Below, piece by piece: positions 54,404 to 63,389 of a stretch of DNA of 64,000 bases. A model generated the notes under the pieces. It was not told where the DNA came from. It saw nothing but the letters and a program-made list of their open reading frames with translations, and did not search any database. The stretch spans positions 93,672-157,671 of the forward strand of contig NZ_RCZP01000010.1 in the NCBI RefSeq assembly GCF_006438825.1, given 5' to 3'. Position numbers and translations under genes: made by a program. The stretch is from Muricoccus nepalensis (GTDB lineage: Bacteria; Pseudomonadota; Alphaproteobacteria; Acetobacterales; Acetobacteraceae). Each line of letters begins with the position of its first letter. Within the stretch, counting starts at the first letter, position 1.

Positions 54404-55804
54404 CTAGGCCCGGACGGGGTCCACGGGCGCGAGGGGCGGCCCCGCCGCCTCGATGACGGTGCCGGCCGCGAGCAGGATGTCCTCTCGGTAGCGGCCGCCG
54501 ACGAGCTGCACGCCGAGCGGGGCCGGGCCCGAGGCGTCGGTCGTCACCGTGAGCCCCGGCAGGCTCATCAGCGGCAGGCCGAGCTGCGGCAGGATGGCCT
54601 CCACCACCCGGTCGAAGGCCTCAGGCGACTCGAGGTCCAGCAGGTCGGGGAAGGGCGGCTCGGCCGAGACGGGCATGAGGGCGACGGGGTAGCGCTCGAG
54701 GAAGAGGTTCCACTCGCGCGCGAAGCCCGCCCGGACCTGGAGCGCGTCCTGGAAGGCGTTCATGTCGGGCGCGGGGCAGAGGCGCTCCATCTGAGCGAAG
54801 ACGAAGGTCGCGTCGGGGTCGTCCTCCTCCAGCAACGCCTTCTTCAGCCCGCGGCGGCTCTCGGCGAGCCAGAGCATGGCCTGGAGCCGCCCGGGCTCGC
54901 GCAGCGGCGGCAGGGGGGTCTCGACCACCGTCCAGCCGGCGTCCTGCAGCCGGCGCCCGGCGTCGCGCAGGGCGGCCTCGACGGCGGGGGTGGTCGGCAT
55001 CCCCTCGGGGCGGACGCAGAGGGCGGCGCGCTTCGGGAAGGCCGGTCCCTCCAGCGGCGCGGGCACCCACCAGGGATCGCGCGCGTCCGGCATCGCCATG
55101 GCCGCGAGGGCGAGGCGGATATCGGCGATGCTGCGCGCGATCGGGCCCGAGACGGCCATGAGCTGCGCCCCGATCGCCCGCTCCGCGCCGCCGGGGTTCC
55201 AGGCGGGCACGCGGCCGATGGTGGGGCGCAGCCCGTGCACGCCGCAGGCGTAGGCGGGGTAGCGGATGGAGCCGCCGATGTCCGTGCCGTGCGCGATCGC
55301 CCCGATCCCGGCCGCGACCGAGGCCGCGGCGCCGCCCGAGGAGCCGCCGGGGGTGAGGGCGGGGTTGCGAGGGTTGCGCGTGTGGCCGTGCAGCGAGTTG
55401 CGCGTGAACCAGTGGAGCGAGAAGGCCGGCGTGTTGGTCCGCCCGACGATCACCGCGCCCGCGCGGCGCAGGTTGGCGACCACCGGGTTGTCGGCGTTGG
55501 CGACGAGGTCCTTCTGGATGCGGAGCCCGTTGGTGGTGGCGAAGCCCTTCTGGTCCACGTTCACCTTGGTGGTGACGGGCACGCCCGCGAGCGGCCCCGG
55601 GTCCTCCCCGCGCGCGATCGCGGCGTCCACCGCGCGGGCGGCGGCGAGGGCCTCCTCCGGCATGAACTGCACGACGGCGTTGATGGCGGGGTTGGCGGCC
55701 TCGATCCGCGCCAGGGCGTCGCGCGCCACCTCCTCGGCCGTCAGGTCGCGCGCGCGGACGCGAGCGGCGATCTCGCCTGCGGTGAGGCGCCAGTGATCGG
55801 TCAT
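54404..55804 (-). CDS. Amidase-signature hydrolase
   Basis: 466 residues. The catalytic triad of the family is complete: Lys80 (PVTTKVNVDQKG), the cis-Ser155 in TPGGSSGGAA and the nucleophile Ser179 in HGTDIGGSIRYPA. Spacing from cis-Ser to Ser is 24, as expected. It hydrolyses an amide such as an aryl or aliphatic amide, or acts on a carbamoyl compound; GatA is excluded by the lack of gatB/gatC and by sequence features around TNGLRIQKDLVAN. The gene ends a leftward catabolic run, 25 bp after the enoyl-CoA hydratase gene. There it could release carboxylic acids for CoA activation, which is inference. Confidence 0.93.
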   Translation of the reverse strand: MTDHWRLTAGEIAARVRARDLTAEEVARDALARIEAANPAINAVVQFMPEEALAAARAVDAAIARGEDPGPLAGVPVTTKVNVDQKGFATTNGLRIQKDLVANADNPVVANLRRAGAVIVGRTNTPAFSLHWFTRNSLHGHTRNPRNPALTPGGSSGGAAASVAAGIGAIAHGTDIGGSIRYPAYACGVHGLRPTIGRVPAWNPGGAERAIGAQLMAVSGPIARSIADIRLALAAMAMPDARDPWWVPAPLEGPAFPKRAALCVRPEGMPTTPAVEAALRDAGRRLQDAGWTVVETPLPPLREPGRLQAMLWLAESRRGLKKALLEEDDPDATFVFAQMERLCPAPDMNAFQDALQVRAGFAREWNLFLERYPVALMPVSAEPPFPDLLDLESPEAFDRVVEAILPQLGLPLMSLPGLTVTTDASGPAPLGVQLVGGRYREDILLAAGTVIEAAGPPLAPVDPVRA

Positions 55805-55829
55805 GCTCGCTCCATCCCTCGCCTGGCCC

Positions 55830-56615
55830 TCAGCCCCCGAAGCGCGGCTTGCGCTTCTCCATGAAGGCCGTGCGGCCCTCGCGGTGGTCGGCGGTGAGGA
55901 ACAGCGTCGCCTGGTGGTGGCGCTCCACCTCCAGCGCCGCGTCCAGCCCGGCCGCGAGCATGGACTTGGTCAGCGCCATCGGCGCCGGCGCCTGCTCGGC
56001 CAGGAAGCGCGCGCGCTCGGTCGCGGCGGCGAGGGCCCCGCCAGCGGGCACCACCTCGTCCACGAGGCCGATCCGCTCGGCCTCGGGCGCCGCGATCTGC
56101 TCGTGCAGCATGAGGATGCGCCGCGCGCGCCCGGCGCCGACGCGGGCGGGCAGGGTGAAGGGCAGGCCGAGGTCGCCCATCAGCCCGACCTTGCCGAAGC
56201 CCGCCATGAAGCGCGCGTCCTCGGCCGCGACGACGAGGTCGCAGGCGAGGGCGAGCGAGAGCCCGGCGCCGACGCACCAGCCCTCCACGGCGGCGACCAC
56301 GGGCTTGGTGCCGGCGGCGAGCAGCCGGATCGTGCGGTGCGCGCGCCGGAGACGCTCGCGCCCGGCCAGCGCGTCCGGCACGTCCATCGAGGAGATGTCG
56401 CCGCCCGAGCAGAAGACGCCGCCGGCGCCGGTGATGACGATGGCGTGGACGGAGGGGTCGCTCTCCACGGCCTCCAGCACGTCCGCCATGCGCTCGCGCA
56501 GCGGAAGGGCGAGCGCGTTGCGGCGCGCGGGGTAGTCGAGGGTCAGCGTCAGAACCGCGCCGTCGCGCGCCTCGCGGAGCGCCATGCCGTCCGGCATGGA
56601 AAGCGCCGCGCTCAC
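55830..56615 (-). CDS. Enoyl-CoA hydratase/isomerase (PaaG-like)
   Basis: 261 residues from a GTG at 56615 overlapping the stop of the CoA-transferase B gene; ATGs at 56597 and 56585 are alternatives. Crotonase-fold marks are ITGAGGVFCSGGDISSM (oxyanion hole), AAVEGWCVGAGLSLALACDL and GFGKVGLMGDLG. The latter carries an Asp (about residue 148) where PaaG has its catalytic Asp, instead of the Glu of classical hydratases. The C-terminus has ALTKSMLAAGLDAALE. It hydrates or isomerises an enoyl-CoA in beta-oxidation-like steps. Its overlap with the PcaIJ-type transferase genes indicates a shared degradation pathway. Confidence 0.92.
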   Translation of the reverse strand: MSAALSMPDGMALREARDGAVLTLTLDYPARRNALALPLRERMADVLEAVESDPSVHAIVITGAGGVFCSGGDISSMDVPDALAGRERLRRAHRTIRLLAAGTKPVVAAVEGWCVGAGLSLALACDLVVAAEDARFMAGFGKVGLMGDLGLPFTLPARVGAGRARRILMLHEQIAAPEAERIGLVDEVVPAGGALAAATERARFLAEQAPAPMALTKSMLAAGLDAALEVERHHQATLFLTADHREGRTAFMEKRKPRFGG

Positions 56616-57265
56616 GCCACGGCCTCGCGCGCGTCGGCGAGCGGCGCGGCCGTGACGGAGCGCAGGTGCTCCATCGTCACGCCCGGCGCGAGGTCGCGCA
56701 CGGCGAAGCCCGCCTCCGTCACGTCGAGCACCGCGAGGTTGGTGTAGACACGCGAGACCGCGCGCATCGCGGTCAGCGGGTAGGAGCAGGCTTCCACCAG
56801 CTTCGGGCGGCCGTCCTTGGTCGTGTGCTCCATCATCACCCAGACGCGCTTGGCGCCGGCGGCCAGGTCCATCGCGCCGCCGACGGCGGGCGCGCTGTCG
56901 TTCTCGCTCGTCGCCCAGTTGGCGATGTCGCCGTTCGCCGCCACCTCGAAGGCGCCGAGCACGCAGAGGTCGATGTGCCCGCCGCGGATCATGCCGAAGC
57001 TGTCGGCGTGGTGGAAGTACGACCCGCCGGGGTGCAGCGTGACTGGCTGCTTGCCCGCGTTGATCAGCCACCAGTCCTCCTGCCCCTTCTCCGGCGCCGG
57101 GCCCATGCCGAGGATGCCGTTCTCGGAGTGCAGCACCACCTCCCGCCCCTCCGGGATGTGGTCGGCGATGAGGGTCGGCATGCCGATGCCGAGGTTGCAG
57201 TACCAGCCGTCGGGGATGTCGACCGCGGCGCGGCCGGCCATCTGGGTGCGGGACCAGGGTTGCAT
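56612..57265 (-). CDS. 3-oxoacid/3-oxoadipate CoA-transferase subunit B
   Basis: 217 residues from the ATG at 57265 with AAGGAGGA upstream. The catalytic Glu48 lies in LHSENGILGMGPAPEKG, the conserved ENG motif that forms the glutamyl-CoA intermediate. NLGIGMPTLIADHIPEG and NANGDIANW-like ANGDIANWATSEN support the assignment. The overall pattern (DSFGMIRGGHIDLCVLGAFE) is closest to PcaJ-type 3-oxoadipate CoA-transferases. It pairs with subunit A, whose stop lies 14 bp before this start. It moves CoA from succinyl-CoA to a 3-oxo acid. The exact substrate is not provable here. Confidence 0.93.
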   Translation of the reverse strand: MQPWSRTQMAGRAAVDIPDGWYCNLGIGMPTLIADHIPEGREVVLHSENGILGMGPAPEKGQEDWWLINAGKQPVTLHPGGSYFHHADSFGMIRGGHIDLCVLGAFEVAANGDIANWATSENDSAPAVGGAMDLAAGAKRVWVMMEHTTKDGRPKLVEACSYPLTAMRAVSRVYTNLAVLDVTEAGFAVRDLAPGVTMEHLRSVTAAPLADAREAVA

Positions 57266-57279
57266 CGCGCGCTCCTCCT

Positions 57280-57960
57280 TCAGGCCCACGGCGCGCCGCG
57301 GCGCACGTTGACCACGCGGTTGACGAAGATGCCGGGCGTGATGACTTCCTCGCCCTCGATGGCGCCGAGCTCCACGATGTGCTGCGCCTGCACGATGGTG
57401 AGCGCGGCCGCCATGGCCATCACCGGGTTGAAGTTCCGTCCGCTGCGGCGGTAGGTGAGGTTGCCCCAGCGATCCGCCTCCCAGGCCTCGACCAGCGCCA
57501 CGTCGCCGGGCAGGGCGAGCTCCATGACGTGGGGGCGGCCGTTGAACTCGCGGGTCTCCTTGCCCTGGGCGAGCTTCGTGCCGGCGGCGGTGGGCGTGTA
57601 GAAGGCGGGGATGCCGGCGCCGGCCGCGCGCATCCGCTCGGCCAGCGTGCCCTGGGGGACGATCTCGAGCTCGATCCGCCCGGCCTTGTACAGCTCCTCG
57701 AACACGACGGAGCCCGCGCTGCGCGGGAAGGAGCAGATGATCTTGCGGACGCGCCCGAGCTCCATCAGCCGCGCGAGGCCCGTGCGGCCGGAGCCCGCGT
57801 TGTTGCAGACGACGGTGAGGTCCTTCGCGCCCTGCTCGATCAGCCCGTCGATGAGGTCGTCGGGCTGGCCGGCCGCGCCGAAGCCGCCGATCAGCACCGT
57901 GCTGCCGTCGCGCACGCCCTCCATCGCGGCCGCCATGTCGCGGACGATCTTGTCGATCAC
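57280..57960 (-). CDS. 3-oxoacid/3-oxoadipate CoA-transferase subunit A
   Basis: 226 residues. The CoA-binding glycine loop is LIGGFGAAGQPDDLIDGLIE. CNNAGSGRTGLARLMELGRV, CSFPRSAGSVVFEELYKAG and VPQGTLAERMRAAGAGIPAF are far more like PcaI (3-oxoadipate) than ScoA (acetoacetate), which has a different middle region. The ATG overlaps the stop of the PEP-mutase-like gene by 4 bp. With subunit B it would make 3-oxoadipyl-CoA in aromatic degradation. No other pca gene is in the window, so the substrate could be a related dicarboxylic 3-oxo acid. Confidence 0.93.
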   Translation of the reverse strand: MIDKIVRDMAAAMEGVRDGSTVLIGGFGAAGQPDDLIDGLIEQGAKDLTVVCNNAGSGRTGLARLMELGRVRKIICSFPRSAGSVVFEELYKAGRIELEIVPQGTLAERMRAAGAGIPAFYTPTAAGTKLAQGKETREFNGRPHVMELALPGDVALVEAWEADRWGNLTYRRSGRNFNPVMAMAAALTIVQAQHIVELGAIEGEEVITPGIFVNRVVNVRRGAPWA

Positions 57961-58790
57961 GTCGGTCTCTCTCCTGAACGCATGTGGGGCGCGATCTCGC
58001 CGTAGGGGGTCAGCGCGGCAATGGCGGCCATGTCGCCGCGCGCGAGCGCCCGCCCGGCCTCCAGCGCCGCGCCGTAGGCCGCGCGGGCGAGGGCGCCGCC
58101 GACGCTGACCCGGCGCACGCCGAGGGCGGCTAGGCGGTCGAGCGGCACCGCGCCGCTGCGGGGGCCGATGAGCACGTTCACCGGGCGGGGCGCGACCGCT
58201 CGCACCACGGCGCGGATCGCGCTCTCGTCGGGCAGGCCCGGCGCGTAGAGGCAGCTCGCGCCGGCCTCGGCGAAGGCCGCGAGGCGGCGCAGCGTGTCGT
58301 CGAGGTCGGGGCGGCCGTGGAGGAAGTTCTCGGCGCGGGCGGTCAGCACGAAGGGGTGCGGCGCGGCCCGCGTGGCCTGCACGGCGGCGGCCACGCGGGC
58401 CACGGCGGCGTCGAAGTCGTGGATGGGGCGCGCGGGGTCGGCCGTCGTGTCCTCGATGGTGCAGCCGCAGAGCCCGGCCTGCGCCGCCGCGGTCACCGTG
58501 GCCGCGACCTCCTCCGGCGAGGGGCCGAAGCCGTCCTCGAGGTCGGCCGAGACGGGGAGGTCCACCGCGGCGATGAGGGCGCGCGCGTTCCCGAGCGCCT
58601 CCGCGCGCGTCACCGCCGCCTCGCCGTCCCGCCGCCCGAGGTGGAAGGCGAGGCCGGCGGAGGTCGTCGCCACGGCCTCGAAGCCGAGGCCCGCCATCAG
58701 GCGCGCGCTGCCGGCGTCCCAGGCGTTGGGCAGGGCGAAGCAGCCGGCGTCGTGCAGCGCCCGGAACCGCTCCGCGCGCGCGCCGATCAC
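57957..58790 (-). CDS. Isocitrate lyase/PEP mutase-superfamily protein
   Basis: 277 residues in a TIM-barrel of the ICL/PEPM superfamily: FALPNAWDAGSARLMAGLGF, TTSAGLAFHLG, PVSADLEDGFGPSPEEVAAT, GCTIEDTT, and FVLTARAENFL. The Asp/Glu metal ligands (DLEDGFG, IEDTT) are present. The KKCG loop of isocitrate and methylisocitrate lyases is absent, so this belongs to the group annotated as isocitrate lyase/phosphoenolpyruvate mutase family, with 2-oxo-acid or oxaloacetate cleavage in characterised relatives. It overlaps the CoA-transferase A start and the exonuclease stop by 4 bp each, an unusually tight packing of catabolic and nuclease genes. Confidence 0.9.
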   Translation of the reverse strand: MIGARAERFRALHDAGCFALPNAWDAGSARLMAGLGFEAVATTSAGLAFHLGRRDGEAAVTRAEALGNARALIAAVDLPVSADLEDGFGPSPEEVAATVTAAAQAGLCGCTIEDTTADPARPIHDFDAAVARVAAAVQATRAAPHPFVLTARAENFLHGRPDLDDTLRRLAAFAEAGASCLYAPGLPDESAIRAVVRAVAPRPVNVLIGPRSGAVPLDRLAALGVRRVSVGGALARAAYGAALEAGRALARGDMAAIAALTPYGEIAPHMRSGERPT

Positions 58791-59389
58791 GCGGCCATCT
58801 CCCCCGTCAGGTCATTCGTGAAGCCGTGCAGGCGCATCGGCGCGGGGTCGAGCCCGTGCAGGGCGCGCAGCAGGTTGGCGGCGAGCCAGGCGTCCTCCAG
58901 CGCGCCGTGCAACGCCGTCTCGCGCGCGAGGCCGCAGGCGGCGGAGGCGTGGGCGAGGCCGGAGCGCTCCCCGGGGCGGTGCCGGCGCCAGGCGAGCGTG
59001 GTGCAGAACTCGCCCTCCCAGGGATGGGGAAGCTCCAGGCGCTCGAACTCGCCGCCGAGCATCCGGCGGTCGAAGGAGAGGTTGTGCGCGCAGCCCACCG
59101 CGCCGCCGAAGAAATCCGCGACCTCCGCGGCGTGGGCGGAGAACGGCGCCTGGCGCGCGAGGTAGGCGTCCGACAGGCCGTGCACGCGGTAGGCGCCGAA
59201 GTGGCAGCGGATTCCCGGCGCGAAGACGAGGTGCAGCGTGGCCTCGGGCTCCAGCACGGCATCCAGCCGCACGGCGCCGAGGGAGACCACGCGGTCGTCG
59301 CGGGTGCAGCCGGTGGTCTCGGTGTCGAAGACGATGACGGGGCGGCCAGGGATCACGCGGGGGATCACGCGGGGGGTGGGGTCCTGCAT
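58787..59389 (-). CDS. DEDDh-type 3'-5' exonuclease (DnaQ-like)
   Basis: 200 residues from the ATG at 59389. Exo I is VIVFDTETTGCTRDDRV (Asp22, Glu24), Exo II is GCAHNLSFDRRML with its Asp, and Exo III contains ALHGALEDAWLAANLL (His and Asp). The metal ligands and catalytic His of DnaQ-like exonucleases are therefore complete. It lacks the clamp-binding tail of the replicative epsilon subunit, so it is likely an accessory exonuclease or RNase rather than dnaQ itself. An 11-bp repeat near the start encodes VIPRVIPG. Its stop overlaps the next gene (PEP-mutase-like) by 4 bp; 46 bp separate it from the acyl-CoA ligase gene. Confidence 0.88.
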   Translation of the reverse strand: MQDPTPRVIPRVIPGRPVIVFDTETTGCTRDDRVVSLGAVRLDAVLEPEATLHLVFAPGIRCHFGAYRVHGLSDAYLARQAPFSAHAAEVADFFGGAVGCAHNLSFDRRMLGGEFERLELPHPWEGEFCTTLAWRRHRPGERSGLAHASAACGLARETALHGALEDAWLAANLLRALHGLDPAPMRLHGFTNDLTGEMAA

Positions 59390-59435
59390 GGGGGGAAATT
59401 GCGCCCGGGGAAGGGAGGGGGGCAAGGCCGGCGCC

Positions 59436-61586
59436 CTAGCCGAGCTCGATCACCGCGTCCGCCGCGAAGGCGCCCTCCCCCTCCGGCAGGACCAGCACGG
59501 GGTTCACGTCCACCGAGGCCAGCCGCTCCCCCGCCGCGGCGGCGAAGGCCGAGAGGGCGGAGAGGGCGCGGGCCAGGGCCGGCACGTCCGCCCGCGGCCG
59601 CCCGCGCGCGCCGTCGAGCAGCGGGAAGCCGCGGAGCGAGCGGATCATCGCCTCGGCCTCCGTCACGTCCACGGGGCAGCGGCGCAGCGCCACGTCGCGC
59701 AGCACCTCGATGAAGACGCCGCCGAGCCCCACCATGGCCACGGGGCCGAAAACCGGGTCGCGGGCGATGCCGAGCGCGACCTCCACCGCGCCGCTGACCT
59801 GGCGGGCGACGAGGATGCCGGTGACGCGGGCGCTCGGCGCGTTGGCGGCGGCGTTGGCCATCAGCCGCGCGTGCCCGGCGCGCACCGCGGCCTCGTCCGC
59901 GACCCCGAGCAGCACGCCGCCGACCTCGGACTTGTGGAGGATGTCGGGCGAGAGAAGCTTCATCACCACGGGGAAGCCGATGCGCCGCGCGGCCTCCACC
60001 GCCTCCTCCACGCCGGCGGTCGCGGCCTCGGGCACGGCGGGAAGGCCCGCTTCCTCCAGCAGGCGCTTGGCGCCGGCCTCGTCGGGCGCCTCGGCGGGGA
60101 GGGTCACCGTGGGGAGCGGCACGGCGGCGCGCGGGGGGCGGGCGAAGGCGGCGCCGAAGCGGCCCTGGGCGGCCAGCGCCACCACGGCGCGGGAGGGGTC
60201 CTCGAAGACGAGATAGCCGTCGGCCTCGTATTCCCGCACGCGCTCGGGGGGCGCCAGCACGCTCAGCACCCAGAGGCGGTCCGGGTGGTCCGCCCGCACG
60301 GCGTTGAGCTGCGCGCGGAGCTTGGCCGCCAGCGAGGGCGAGGCGCCGACCTGGGTGAAGAAGGCGATGAGGCTCGTGTAGCCGCCGTCCTCGACCATGG
60401 CGCGGGCGAAGGCGCCGACGAGGGTCATGTCGTTGAAGACCTGCGCGGTGCAGTCCACGGGGTTGGCGGGGTTGCAGTAGGGGATGAGGACGCGAAGCCG
60501 CTCCTGCGCGTCCTCGGGCATGGGCGGCATGGGCATCGCCTGCTCCTCCGCCGCGTCCGAGATCATCACCCCCGCGCCGCCAGAGATGGAGACGACGCCG
60601 AGCGTGTTGCGCGCGGGGTAGATGCGGGGCGTCGCGGCGTAGGCGACGTCGAGCATCTCCTCGGTGTTGCGGGCGCGGTGGACGCCGAACTCCTCGAGCA
60701 CCGCGCCCGTCACCGCGTCGTCGCCGGCGATGCTCGCGGTGTGGGAGCGGGCGGCGTGGGCGCCGAGCGCGGAGCGGCCGACCTTCATCATCACGACCGG
60801 CTTTCGTGCCCGCCGCGCCGCCTCCAGCGCCTCCAGGAAGCGCGGGCCCTCGCGCACGCCCTCGGAATAGGCGGCGATCACCTCGATGCCGTCGTCCTCG
60901 GCCATCCAGCCGATGACGTCGCCGAGCGTCACCTCGGCCTCGTTGCCGGTGGTGACCACCACGGGGGTCGCGATGCCGCGGTTGCGGGCCGCGCCGAAGA
61001 GGTGCGTGCCGTAGGCGCCGGACTGGCTGGCGATGCCGACGCGCCCGCGGCCGGGCAGGGGCTCGGCGGGCCAGCCGTTCTCGAAGGAGGCGGTGAAGAT
61101 CGGGAAGTAGCCGAGGGGCGCGTTGAACAGGCCGAGGCAGTTGGGGCCCAGCAGCCGCATCCCGTGGCCGCGCGCGATGGAGACGAGCCGCGCCTGGGCC
61201 GCCTGCCCGGCCTCGTCCACCTCCGCGTAGCCGGCGGTGAAGACGATGGCGGCCGGGCAGCCGCGCCGCCCGAGCGCCTCCACCGCCGCCTCGGCCAGCG
61301 CGCCGGGCACGGCGACGATGGCGGCGTCGGGCACGCCCGGCAGCGCGTCCACGTCGGGGAAGGCGGCCAGGCCCTGCACGCGGTCGCGCTTGGGGTTCAC
61401 CGGCCAGACCGGGCCCGCGAAGCCGCGGGAGATCATGTAGGAGAGGGGGCGCCCGCCGATGCGCGTGGGGTCGTCCGAGGCGCCGATGACCGCGACGCTC
61501 CGCGGCGAGAGCATGGGGGCCAGCGAGGAGAAGCCGGGGGAGGAGAAGCCCGCCGGCGCGCCCGTGCCCGTCCCGCCATCCGCCAT
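59436..61586 (-). CDS. ADP-forming acetate/acyl-CoA ligase family protein
   Basis: 716 residues fusing both halves of NDP-forming acyl-CoA synthetases. A CoA-binding Rossmann domain (about 25-130, SPRSVAVIGASDDPTRIGGR) is followed by succinyl-CoA-ligase-like domains with the phospho-accepting His282 in ARSHTASIAGDDA, and VGIASQSGAYGTHL. The ATP-grasp domain lies at about 490-716 (FPVVMKLLSPDILHKSEVGG, VNPVLVLPEG). The order CoA-binding, ligase, ATP-grasp is that of Acs/FdrA-like and Pat-like proteins. No GNAT acetyltransferase domain is attached. It could activate or deactivate organic acids in the neighbouring catabolic run. It probably starts its own transcript in the 104-bp gap upstream. 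Confidence 0.92.
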   Translation of the reverse strand: MADGGTGTGAPAGFSSPGFSSLAPMLSPRSVAVIGASDDPTRIGGRPLSYMISRGFAGPVWPVNPKRDRVQGLAAFPDVDALPGVPDAAIVAVPGALAEAAVEALGRRGCPAAIVFTAGYAEVDEAGQAAQARLVSIARGHGMRLLGPNCLGLFNAPLGYFPIFTASFENGWPAEPLPGRGRVGIASQSGAYGTHLFGAARNRGIATPVVVTTGNEAEVTLGDVIGWMAEDDGIEVIAAYSEGVREGPRFLEALEAARRARKPVVMMKVGRSALGAHAARSHTASIAGDDAVTGAVLEEFGVHRARNTEEMLDVAYAATPRIYPARNTLGVVSISGGAGVMISDAAEEQAMPMPPMPEDAQERLRVLIPYCNPANPVDCTAQVFNDMTLVGAFARAMVEDGGYTSLIAFFTQVGASPSLAAKLRAQLNAVRADHPDRLWVLSVLAPPERVREYEADGYLVFEDPSRAVVALAAQGRFGAAFARPPRAAVPLPTVTLPAEAPDEAGAKRLLEEAGLPAVPEAATAGVEEAVEAARRIGFPVVMKLLSPDILHKSEVGGVLLGVADEAAVRAGHARLMANAAANAPSARVTGILVARQVSGAVEVALGIARDPVFGPVAMVGLGGVFIEVLRDVALRRCPVDVTEAEAMIRSLRGFPLLDGARGRPRADVPALARALSALSAFAAAAGERLASVDVNPVLVLPEGEGAFAADAVIELG

Positions 61587-61690
61587 GTCGCGCGTCCCCC
61601 GTTCCCTGGCCGCTTGCGGGCCGTTCCCGGGCGCAAGCTGCCCCCGACGGACCCGCGCGGCAACCCTCGGCCCCGGCCTGGCAGGGGCGC

Positions 61691-61900
61691 TCAGGCGTCC
61701 TCGATCTTCTCCTCGTCGTCCTCGCCGTAGTCGATCTCGGCGCCGCCGACGACGGCCAGGCAGTCCGCGTAGGTCGAGAGGATCCAGTCGCGGTCGTGGG
61801 TCTCCTTGTCCCTCGTCGCGTCCATGATGATGCGGAGCAGGGCGAGGGCGACCGCCGGCTCGGTCGAGCCCTCGATATCGATCTTCGGCAGGTCGGCCAT
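61691..61900 (-). CDS. Small acidic protein of unknown function
   Basis: 69 residues from the ATG at 61900, which has AGGAAG upstream; a start at 61918 adds six residues. The chain is predicted helical in the middle (AVALALLRIIMDATRDKETH) and ends in a strongly acidic tail (YGEDDEEKIEDA). I recognise no family. Codon use matches the neighbours, and the frame is open with a proper ribosome site, so it is probably real. It sits alone between the acyl-CoA ligase and the exbB control region, with 104 bp before the ligase start. Confidence 0.6.
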   Translation of the reverse strand: MADLPKIDIEGSTEPAVALALLRIIMDATRDKETHDRDWILSTYADCLAVVGGAEIDYGEDDEEKIEDA

Positions 61901-62047
61901 GGCGCGCTTCCTTCCCATGCGGCGTGCCCGGGGCAGGGGACCTGCCCCGGATTCAGCACGGGGCTTCTACGCGGGCGGCGGCGGACGGATGCGCGCCGCC
62001 CGGCGCATCACGGGGAGTTGGGGGCGGGGGCGCGGCACCGAATCAAA

Positions 62048-62062
62048 TGCAAATTGTTCTCA
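62048..62062. promoter_or_regulatory. Fur-like box upstream of exbB-exbD-tonB
   Basis: TGCAAATTGTTCTCA matches 10 of 14 defined positions of the 7-1-7 Fur consensus (TGATAAT-N-ATTATCA). It is an AT-rich island in a GC-rich gap of 288 bp (61901-62188), otherwise empty of genes. It lies 127 bp upstream of the exbB start and would place TonB-system energisers under iron control. An Irr or Mur site cannot be excluded. Confidence 0.5.
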
Positions 62063-62188
62063 ACCGCGTTGCGGCCCGGGCCCGCCTGCGGTAAGCACGC
62101 GGCCTCCGGCTGCGGGAGACCCCCTCGGCCGGCCAGGACCGGCCCCTGCCGGGCGGGCCGGGGCAGGACAGACGAGGGACGAGCGACG

Positions 62189-62929
<741 letters not shown>

Positions 62930-62935
62930 CGCCGG

Positions 62936-63379
62936 ATGGCCATGCTCCTCGGCGGCGGCGCGGGCGAGGACGACGACGACGCCTCGCCCATGGCGGAGAT
63001 GAACGTGACGCCCCTGGTGGACGTCATGCTCGTGCTGCTCATCGTCTTCATGGTGGCCGCGCCGCTGATGACGGTCGGCGTGCCCGTGAACCTGCCCCGC
63101 AGCGCGGCGGCCCGCGCCGCCTCCTCCAACCCGCCGCTGGTGCTGACGGTGGCGCCCGGGAACCACGTCTTCATCCGCGAGGAGGAGGTGACGGAGGAGG
63201 CGCTGGCCCGGCGCCTGCAGGCGCTGCACGAGGCCGACCCGGAGGCGCCCGTCCATGTCCGCGGCGACCGCAGCGTGCCTTATGGCGACGTGCTGCGGGT
63301 GATGGGCCGCGTCACCCAGGCCGGGATCACCCGCGTCTCGCTCATCGCCGAGGCCGAGCCGGCCCCCGCGGCGCGCTGA
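62936..63379 (+). CDS. exbD: ExbD/TolR-family biopolymer transport protein
   Basis: 147 residues. A short acidic cytoplasmic start (GEDDDDASPMAEMNVTPLVD) leads to the single helix VDVMLVLLIVFMVAAPLM, whose Asp is the proton-carrying residue. The periplasmic domain contains VHVRGDRSVPYGDVLRVMGR, the dimerisation/peptidoglycan-binding region. The helix-following VGVPVNLPRSAA is shared by ExbD and TolR. It starts 6 bp after exbB and ends 10 bp before the tonB start, so the three form one operon. ExbB-ExbD energises TonB for uptake through outer-membrane receptors. Confidence 0.82.
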   Translation: MAMLLGGGAGEDDDDASPMAEMNVTPLVDVMLVLLIVFMVAAPLMTVGVPVNLPRSAAARAASSNPPLVLTVAPGNHVFIREEEVTEEALARRLQALHEADPEAPVHVRGDRSVPYGDVLRVMGRVTQAGITRVSLIAEAEPAPAAR

Positions 63380-63389
63380 GCGGCGGCCG

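Noticed and set aside
57280..57960. Acetoacetate (ScoA) CoA-transferase
   Set aside because: The middle region with CSFPRSAGSVVFEELY matches PcaI-type enzymes better.
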